DNA from: Lathyrus oleraceus
Lineage: Eukaryota; Streptophyta; Magnoliopsida; Fabales; Fabaceae
Reading direction: 5' to 3'
Length of the DNA stretch: 64,000 nt
Assembly (NCBI RefSeq): GCF_024323335.1
Contig: NC_066581.1
Span: 177,561,330 to 177,625,329, forward strand
Positions 56,442 to 64,000 of the stretch are shown here, one piece after another (position 1 is the first letter of the stretch; each line of letters begins with the position of its first letter). Position numbers and translations under genes: made by a program. Under the pieces are notes generated by a model that was given only the letters and a program-made list of their open reading frames with translations, did not search any database and had not been told where the DNA came from.

Positions 56442-58840
56442 TAGTGGGGTTGACCACAAAATTAGGGTTTACATCTACCGAATACGGGGTAGAAAGCCAA
56501 CAACTCCGCGTGGGGATAAAACAAATCACAAATCCGCACGGGAAACCAAAATAGGGTTTATAACAAACCACAAACTGCTGGAGAGCAGGAAAATAGGATT
56601 TACAACTATCGACTGTTAGGTAGAAAACCAACAACTCTGGCTGGGGAATAAAAGGTGTATAACCATAAATTCTGCCAAGAAAGCCAGGAGAAATAGGACT
56701 TATAACTACCGGTATGAGGGTAGAGGCCCGAAAAAAATCCGCTGGGGAACAACCCACTGGGAAGCACAAGACTTTTTGACAAATAGCCAATTCAGGAATA
56801 ATCCGAAAAGACGGACTGAATCAAGACACGTCCTAATAAGGATATAACTCAAATAGGAAACTCCATCCCAATATATGCGTTGGGAGGAAACGGAAGAAAC
56901 CGTCATCCACGAGGATATATCTCAGTGGGGAACTGCAGAAGGAAAGACAAACATTTTCTGCTTATGGGGCTGACTCTATATGGAGAGATTTATAACACCC
57001 AACATCTGCTAAGGGAAGATCTATAAAGAAGATCTACATCACCCGTTGCAGGAAATAACAAACAAAGGGATATATGGCAAGAAATGCAACATGAATATCT
57101 GAATGTTTATGAATATGCATGAATATGCGTGATTTATGTTTGATGAATGCTGACAAAACAGACAATTCTAACACAACAGGTCCAGGAATCAAACGCCCGG
57201 TATTATACTTCCAGGGGAAAACCAACTGGAAAGCCAATCTGCGGAGATCTACATGCTGTAAAGCAAAGATCTGCGGGTACTGCTGAAGAAGCAGAAGATC
57301 AGAGATATCAGGAAACAAACCAATCAGGGTACAGAAAGTCACAACGGGCAAAACATCCACCAAGACGAATCTGTAGGGGAACAAGAGAAGTCCCAAAGTG
57401 TCTGCAAGGGATCCCAGTGTCAACTGAGAAACAAAAAGTGCATAAGCAACGAACTGCTGTAGAAGCAAATCCAAATAACTCCGCTGGGGAACAACCCACT
57501 GAGGGAGAATGATATCATCCAAATAGAGTCTAACTGCATAAGCAACTCTACTGGGAAAAGACTGTCGGCTACTCTCTTGGGGAACAACCCACTGAGGGAG
57601 GACAGATCAAACAAGTAGATTCCGCAACAAACCACTCTCTAGGGAGAATACACATAGCAAACTGATCACAACAAGTAGATTCTGCACTAAGCCACTCTAC
57701 TGGGGATCACAAACAGTCAGGAAATCAATCTGTTCTCTGAATGATAGAGCCATCATCTGACCATATTGGGGATTGAAGGAGTATTCAACAGGCGAAACTG
57801 CCACAACAAACACTCTGCAGACTATGCTGAGGAAAAGATGGTTGAAATACCGGGATATCAACCCAATCAACCACTGCATAGGAAAATAAATCCTACTCTG
57901 CTGAAGAGAAAAAAACTCTGATGGAGAACTAGCAACAATTCCGCAGACGACTTCGCCGGGGAAAGGGTAAAGTACCGGGTATCAAACCACTGACTTACCG
58001 AGTCTTCAAAAAGAAAACGATCGTGCTGAGGAAACAGACAACTCTGCTGGCAACTGCACTGGGAAGAGTGACAACTACTTTGCTCGCGAATCCGATGGGG
58101 ATATCAACAACAGCTCTACTCGTGACTGTGCTGAGGAGACAAATAAAGTCTGGGGCAGGCGACCCACTGGAGAAAGTGACGGGGCACTAGGATGACAAAC
58201 CATCGACCGCCGAAACTTCTATAAGAAAAGCAACCATGTTGGGGAAGATTGCTGCTGGAGAAAACGAAGTCTTCAACAACACTCTGCTTGCGACTATACT
58301 GGGGAACAACCCCACCATCAACTCTGTTTGAGGAACAACCTCAACAAAGATCTGAATAAAGAAGATACAACCAAACCAGGAATATGAACAAATGTCTTAC
58401 CTGTTGGAGATCATGCCACCTCGGGAGAGCACTGAGATATTCTTGAGTATCCTTTCAACCTTGTGAATGTTCACTTTGTTTAAAACAATAATTTTTTGAA
58501 AATTTGATTTGTTTAAAACAATGATATTTTATCAATTTAAAACATGCAAAACATTTGTTGATTTGAAACAAATAAGAGTGCAAAATAATTGGATAAAAAG
58601 CTCAAATTGACTTGATGGAATGGTAGCCTGCAAATGGCAAGACTCCATAGATCTGTACAAATTTGAAATCAGTGATATATATTGGAAGAGGGCTACATTG
58701 AACATAATGATCCTTTCTCTACCAATTTGAATCTCGATGTATTCGAAGCTTCAGTTGACGACGAATCGAGAATCTTCTGACGAAATGACGACTGGTGAAC
58801 AGAAAGTCTTGTCAGGATGCAGTTACTTGCCAAATCCCTA

Positions 58841-58998
58841 ATTTTTGCCTAGATTGCCCCAGAGTGAGGTACTCAATCTAGCAGGATGCAAATATTCTCT
58901 TTTTTTCAAGTCTCTAATTTTTGCCTGGATTACCCTTGCGGGTTCTCCACCGAGACGCTCATTTTTGCCTAAGCCGCCCTTTCGGGTTTTCAACTTAG
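58841..58998 (-). ncRNA. Triple stem-loop cassette after integrase (Ogre B)
   Basis: Same three structures as in Ogre C: stems at 58969-58998, 58926-58949 and 58849-58881, with GNRA loops in the first two and GGCAAAAAT after each 3' arm. Differences from the C copy fall outside the stems. It is a predicted structure within the element's RNA. Confidence 0.65.
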
Positions 58999-59038
58999 CG
59001 AGCTATTCTGTTTTTTTTCATTTGCATATACCTTTTTT

Positions 59039-59370
59039 TTAGGCAAAGTATCTCTTGACTGCATCTGAATTCCCAGGACGAGAGAAATCCTCCCCATCCA
59101 TTGTTGTAAGCATTAAAGCACCGCCTGAAAAGGCTCTCTTAACAACATATGGACCCTCGTAGTTTGGAGTCCACTTTCCCCTGGAATCGGGCGCGAAAGA
59201 CAAGACTTTCTTGAGCACGAGGTCACCTTCTCGGAACACACGAGGCTTGACCTTCTTATCGAATGCTTTCTTCATTCTCTGCTGATATAACTGACCATGG
59301 CACATGGCAGTTAATCGCTTCTCTTCGATCAAATTCAACTGGTCATAACGACTCTGAATCCATTCAGCTC
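59039..59370 (-). pseudogene. pol: Ogre B integrase, C-terminal remnant
   Basis: About 100 codons with LNLIEEKRLTAMCHGQLYQQ, FREGDLVLKKV, GKWTPNYEGPYVV and SGGALML, aligning with the Ogre C remnant. A small deletion near 59368 disturbs the frame upstream of LNLIEEK relative to C. The catalytic core is absent. Confidence 0.88.
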
Positions 59371-59699
59371 AGTCAACTAGGGACTTGAGGGTATAATTTT
59401 TTTTTATTTTTTCTCTTTGAAAAAATTTTCCTGATTTTTTGCTTTCATCTGGATTTTTCCACCCTCTTCTCTCTCTCTTTTTTTTTTTTTTTTTTTTTTT
59501 TACATTACATTTGTAATGCCCCAGTTTGACTGTTGCTGGGTTCTTGAGACGCAGCTGAATGATCTGCTTTTCATTGCTCAAGTGTTTGGGTAATCTCATC
59601 AGGAATCCCCTTCAACATCATCTTCCTCTGCCTCGAATACAAGGATTTCAAATTTGGGAGATGGCATTGGATCATTATGTTCAATGGGTTTAGAAATCC
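59371..59699 (-). other. Deletion junction joining RT start to integrase end (Ogre B)
   Basis: Same arrangement as 44680-45006: the first RT-ORF codons after the intron, the GAAGGGGATTCC shift, GGGGCATTACAAATG and an A tract (T at 59478-59501 on the plus strand). No gene. Confidence 0.85.
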
Positions 59700-59962
59700 C
59701 TGCATAATGATTTTGGTTAATGAAAAACTTCAGAATTTAAACAAGCAAACCATTATGCAGGTGAAAAGATTGTTTTTGTTTTTCAGGGTTTTTTGTGATC
59801 ACTGATTTCATGAAGAAAAGCAAAAAGTGAAAACAAAGGAAAAACAAATGTTTAACAATGCAATAATTGAATGAAAACATCATTGTATATATGCTTTGCC
59901 AACAATGTCATCACTTCTCCTTTTGGCATGGGAGAAGGGTTTTAAACAGAATGAACAATTAC
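59700..59962 (-). other. Ogre intron (element B), 263 bp
   Basis: Minus-strand donor CAGA|GTAATT at 59962 and acceptor TTATGCAG|GG ending at 59700. It aligns with the introns of A and C. Confidence 0.75.
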
Positions 59963-62900
59963 TCTGATCTATGGATGACTGTAGGAACATCTACAGCAAC
60001 CCAATTGTGGCAGACACCACCAGGAATAACAAAATTGTTCATGTCCTCTGCTTCCTCTTCAATGATGGCAGCAGCTTCCTCTTCAGGTTGATCGGCATGG
60101 ATGAATCCTCCACTTGTGAACAAACCTTGCTCGTTGGATGCCCCAGAACAGTAGCCAACGCCAGCCCGGGATTTGTTGTCTTCAAGTTCAATTACTTTCC
60201 CCAAACCAGCAACTGCACCACATTCAATGGCCAGCTTAGCATCACGGTAGGAAGTGAATGAAGGGGACTTCTTCTCGATTGGTTCATCAATAGATAAAGC
60301 TTGGAACGGGGTTCCAACTTCATCCTCAGTGTCAATGTACGAGAAAGAAGACAGATGGCTAACCAGGAGAGCCTTTTCTCCCCATACTACAACCAATTTC
60401 TTGTTTTTGACAAACTTCAGCTTCTGGTGTAGGGTGGATGTCACGGCGCCAGCCTCGTGAATCCATGGTCTGCCTAAGAGACAGCTATAAGATGGGTGGA
60501 TATCCATTACTTGAAAAGTAACCTGGAAATCACTTGGTCCTATCTTGATTGGGAGATCAACTTCCCCAATCACAGTCTTACGCGACCCATCAAATGCTTT
60601 CACAACAACCCCACTCTGCCTCATAGGAGGACCTTGATATGACAGACGAGAGAGTGTGGATTTTGGCAATACATTAAGGGATGATCCAGTGTCCACCAAC
60701 ACATTGGACATCGCATCAGATTTGCAATTCATAGAGATGTGTAAGGCCATGTTGTGGTCTCTTCCCTCCTCAGGGAGATCAGCGTCACAAAAGCTCAAAG
60801 TGTTGCAAGTGGTAATGTTTGCAACAATACTATCAAACTGCTCAAGGGTGACATCGTGATCAACGTACGCCAGATCCAAGACTTTCTGCAGAGACTCCCT
60901 ATGGGGTTCTGAATTCAGCAGCAGAGAAAGAATAGAAATCTTGGAGGGCGTGTGTAGAAGCTGGTCTACAATGTTGTACTCACTCTTTCTGATGAGCTTC
61001 AGCATCTCATCAGATTCTTCATCAACAATGCCACTTGGGCCAACCGAAGAAACAGGAGTCTTTTGTACGGAGGAGGATGGTTGGGCAACATCAAGTGCCG
61101 GATTCTGAACATTCACAGCGGTCCCCACTGGGCGCTCAACAGATTCAGAAGCAACAGGGGCTTTAGCAGGTGCGGAAAACACACGACCACTTCGGGTCAA
61201 CCCACTCACATCAGCAATATTAGTTACGGAAGTTGAAGGCAAAGGAACCTCTACCCCATCTTGAACAGCAACAGGGTTATATCTGAAAGGTACAGCTCGA
61301 TCAGACGAGTAAGGCACAGGGCCTGCAGGTTTAATGACCAAAGAAGGGGAAGCCTTCGGCTTGTTGCTATTATAGCGAATAACAACTGGTTCTGGCAGCT
61401 TGAACACTGGTGAAATGACATTCACCTCAGGCTCGACTTCATCAACATTGCGATTCTGGAGAATCTCAATGGTACCTTCATTCAACATCTTCTGAAGTTC
61501 TTTGCGGACCTGGTCGCAACCCAAACGGTTAACCGAGCAGACGCGGCACTTGTCGTTGTTATGCTCCAAATAGCTGTACTGACACAGCATACGGTGTAAA
61601 TCAACCAACGACTGCCTGATATGGCTCACATATCTAACCTTGTACTTCCCAAGGCATTCCTGAATCATATTGACAGACTTCCCATGCGCAGGCAATGGGT
61701 TCTTGGTGACGTTCGGGCTTGAGTCCTCGAAACTCAGGATTCCACTTCTCATAAGGTCTTGCACCTTAGTCTTCAGCTGGAAGCAATTCTCTATATCGTG
61801 GCCCGGAGCACCGGAATGGTAGACACAGTGCAGATCAGGCTTATACCACCACTGAGGGTTGACCGGTATAGCCGGAGGATCTCTCGGAGAAACCAATTTC
61901 CTTTCCAACAAGGAAGGATAAAGCTCTGCATATGACATCGGGATAGGATCGAAGCTAATCTTTTTCCGGTCATAGTTCACGTTAGCTTGATTGGTTGTAC
62001 TTCCACGAGGTTGGTAAGCCTGTTGCTGTGGACGTTGCTATTGTTGTTGGTATTGTGGTTGTTGATATTGCTGTTGATGCTGATATTGTTGATGTTGATA
62101 TGGCTGATGTTGAGGAGTATTGTCCTTGAAGACAGGTGCTACGTGAGCCACCTGGTGCTGATGAATGGCGTGTCGTGCAGGCTTCCTCTGAACAGAGGGT
62201 CTTCTATGCTTTGGCTGAGATTGCACAGCATGTGCTTCCCCTTCTTTCCTATTAAACGCCCCATACCGTTTAGAGGAAGAACCATCATCCTTAGCCAACC
62301 GTCCTTCACGGACACCTTCTTCGAGACGCATCCCCATGTTCACCATCTCGGTGAAATCAGAGGGAGCGCTTGCTACCATCCGCTCATAATAAAATGAGCC
62401 AAGAGTCTTCAGAAAGATCTTGGTCATTTCCTTCTCTTCCAGCGGTGGAGTAATTTGAGCTGCCAGCTCTCGCCATCTCTGGACATACTCCTTGAACGAT
62501 TCTTTGTCTTTCTGCGACATGGACCTGAGTTGATCTCGGTCAGGCGCCATATCGACATTGTACTTGTACTGCTTGACGAAAGCTTCGCCAAGGTCATTGA
62601 AAGATCGGATGTTGGCACTGTCCAGGCTCATGTACCATCTGAGCGCGGCACCGGATAGACTGTCTTGGAAATAATGAATCAGGAGTTGATCATTATCAGT
62701 CTGTGTTGACATCTTCCTGGCGTACATGACCAGGTGAGCGAGTGGACAGGTGTTCCCCTTGTATTTTTCAAAGTCCGGGACCTTGAATTTGATCGGTATC
62801 TTGACACCGGGAACTAGGCAGAGTTCGGCTGCAGACTTGCCGAATAGGTCTTTACCTCGAAGGGTCCTCAATTCCTTTCTCAGCTCAAGGAATTGGTCGT

Positions 62901-63287
62901 TCATGGCATCCATCTTTTCATGAACATCCGTGCCCTCAGACGGCTCAGAGTGATAGATGGTGTCGTCTACCCTTGGCATGGTATGCACGACAAGAGGAGC
63001 GGCGATAGGGACCGGGCTAGATGCCGGCATTTGAGCAAATGTTGGCGCAGGAATATCTGGCATAAAACCTGGGGGCATGCCCCAAGGAAAACCGGGCGGC
63101 ATGGCATTGGCGCATGGGCGCTGACTGGCACAGTCGAGGTGGCTACCTCTGATATGACCGTCCTCTGAACAGGAGTTGCAGGCGTCGGAGCAGGTTGATT
63201 CTGAGCAGCAAGGAGTTGCTCCATCAAGGCGCCAAGTCTGGCGACCTCTTCCTTCAGTTCTCTGTTCTCTTGTTCCAATTGCTCCAT
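59959..63287 (-). pseudogene. gag: Ogre B gag-protease, one stop and one frameshift
   Basis: Gag starts at an ATG (63285-63287) with a probable coiled coil (MEQLEQENRELKEEVARL). A one-base shift near 63105 moves it into the frame that runs from 63102 through the capsid region (CPLAHLVMYARKM, SGAALRWYMSL), a His/Gln-rich repeat and one TAG (62038-62040). After that it is open to 59959 with zinc-binding-like CVYHSGAPGHDIENC and an intact protease site VDTGSSLNVLPKS, ending at the intron donor. Only two lesions in more than 1100 codons suggests the gag-protease part was maintained until recently. Confidence 0.9.
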
Positions 63288-63580
63288 GACTCTTGCAGAG
63301 TTGACTCGTGTATAATACCGGTGAGTCAGCTTGTCTTCAAAATAAATGAAGAGCAGAGGGTTAGGACAAGAAGACCAGAAACAAAGGGTACCTGTTTATG
63401 CAAGAATGATGCATGCAATGCTTGTGCAAATGCTTTGTTTTCAAGGAACCCTTAGGGTATTATTGCAATATTTTGAATAGTTAAAGCATTTTTAATTCCT
63501 GGAAAATATTTCATTCAATACATCAAGACATAGAAGTACAACATTTTTAATTATTACAAAGAGAAAAGGTAAATGACATC
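63288..63580 (-). other. Ogre B spacer between ORF1 and gag
   Basis: AT-rich non-coding spacer, colinear with 26594-26920 in Ogre A. Confidence 0.7.
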
Positions 63581-64000
63581 CTATGGATCCCTAGAAGCTC
63601 GGGATGCTGGAAGACGAGAAGTGCACAACTTCTTGATCTCTCTCTCATAGGCCGCTTCCATGTCAGCTTTCTCCTTTGCGAGTCGATCATACTTCCTCTT
63701 CCAGAATTTGGAAGACTGAGGAAGCAGAGAGGTCCAAGCGTCGTTCGGATCTTCGATCACTTGGTGCTCGAGGAATTCAATCATAGCGTCCTTCTCCTTG
63801 AGCTGCTGCAGCAATTCCTCCCTCTCACGGATCCAAGCACGCGAAAGGTCTTCTTCTCTCAACTCCTCTACACGTTGGGTAGGGAGGGTTGAAGGCCCAG
63901 CCACATCCAACGGTGTAGGTCTCGGATAATCGTACGGCATCAAGTAGGTAGCAGCCCTCTGTCTGACCCAAGAGGTGTATGGCTCCAAAGCAATGCAGTT
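63581..64000 (-). CDS. Ogre B ORF1, C-terminal part, runs off the window
   Basis: Open from the window edge to a stop at 63581, about 139 codons. It matches Ogre A ORF1: YLMPYDYPRPTPL, then a charged probable coiled coil (REELLQQLKEKDAMIEFLEH), WTSLLPQSSKFWKRKYD and KEKADME. The apparent first codon near 63988 is a TTG inside the ORF, not the real start. ORF1 is an Ogre-specific protein of unknown role encoded before gag. Confidence 0.85.
   Translation of the reverse strand, partial: NCIALEPYTSWVRQRAATYLMPYDYPRPTPLDVAGPSTLPTQRVEELREEDLSRAWIREREELLQQLKEKDAMIEFLEHQVIEDPNDAWTSLLPQSSKFWKRKYDRLAKEKADMEAAYEREIKKLCTSRLPASRASRDP

Larger units (their letters stand above)
53661..58840 (-). other. Ogre B polypurine tract and 3' UTR, hairpin-rich
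   Basis: 5.2 kb without a credible gene. It contains roughly 247-bp tandem repeats (54640-55450), seven TATNNA/TNNATA hairpins, a 42-bp tandem repeat (56231-56441) and many NACC/GGTN-type hairpins. It is broadly colinear with Ogre C's 3' UTR but differs in repeat number, so the region expands and contracts. Small ORFs across it are repeat shadows. Confidence 0.8.
27532..64000 (-). mobile_element. Ogre B: non-autonomous Ogre, split by Ogre C, runs off the right edge
   Basis: 3' LTR 27532-33000 plus 53563-53660 (about 5.57 kb), 3' UTR, integrase C terminus, A-rich junction, intron, gag-protease and ORF1. RT, both RNases H and most of integrase are absent. It inserted in Ogre A's ORF1; the bases before the LTR are CCCAC (27527-27531), and the matching duplication would be off the right edge. 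Ogre C interrupts its LTR. Confidence 0.9.

Noticed and set aside
55284..57522. ORFs of 156-182 codons in the Ogre B 3' UTR
   Set aside because: They follow tandem repeats (for example the 42-bp unit) and have no counterpart frame in Ogre C.

Overview
This 64-kb window is plant intergenic DNA built entirely from nested LTR retrotransposons; I found no host gene, rRNA or tRNA gene. Ogre-type Ty3/gypsy (Tat lineage) elements with LTRs over 5 kb, a tRNA-Arg-type primer site, an extra ORF1 before gag and an intron between protease and RT point to a legume, most likely tribe Fabeae (pea, vetch, lentil, Lathyrus). That is inference from element type, not a species call. All elements lie on the minus strand, so in + coordinates each 3' LTR is on the left.

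Layout. (1) 1-6474: Ty3/gypsy chromovirus of Tekay/Del type with one uninterrupted gag-pol ORF (120-4487), a full 5' LTR (4608-6474) and the edge of the 3' LTR (1-77). It sits in the 3' LTR of Ogre A. (2) 6475-27531: Ogre A, the oldest layer: LTR tail, 3' UTR, truncated integrase, two RNase H domains, RT, intron, protease, gag and ORF1, all carrying nonsense changes. (3) 7420-19422: a Sirevirus (SIRE/Maximus-type Ty1/copia) inserted in Ogre A's 3' UTR with target duplication ACAGA. It was rearranged into a solo LTR, a repeated 1.67-kb piece of Ogre A, and a 3'-truncated element with gag, pol and an extra env-position ORF. (4) 27532-33000 plus 53558-64000: Ogre B, inserted in Ogre A's ORF1 and running off the right edge. 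(5) 33001-53557: Ogre C, complete and young (two ~6.64-kb LTRs differing at about a dozen sites by eye), inserted in Ogre B's 3' LTR with a perfect CCACC duplication.

Ogre B and C share the same loss of RT, both RNases H and most of integrase, the same frameshift after the intron and the same A-rich junction. They are therefore members of a non-autonomous lineage that kept moving with a helper's enzymes. B still has most of gag-protease; C has lost that too.

The most striking unexplained signal is in the Ogre 3' UTRs. They consist largely of short hairpins whose two arms change together between copies. One family has thirteen clean copies with independently covarying outer and inner stems around a four-base loop. 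A second, separate structure is a cassette of three stem-loops directly after the integrase stop codon, kept in both B and C. Two other elements carry clusters of GC-rich palindromes: ATACGCGTAT in the Tekay LTR, and TGCGTCGACGCA just upstream of the TATA box in the Sirevirus LTR and again upstream of its extra ORF.
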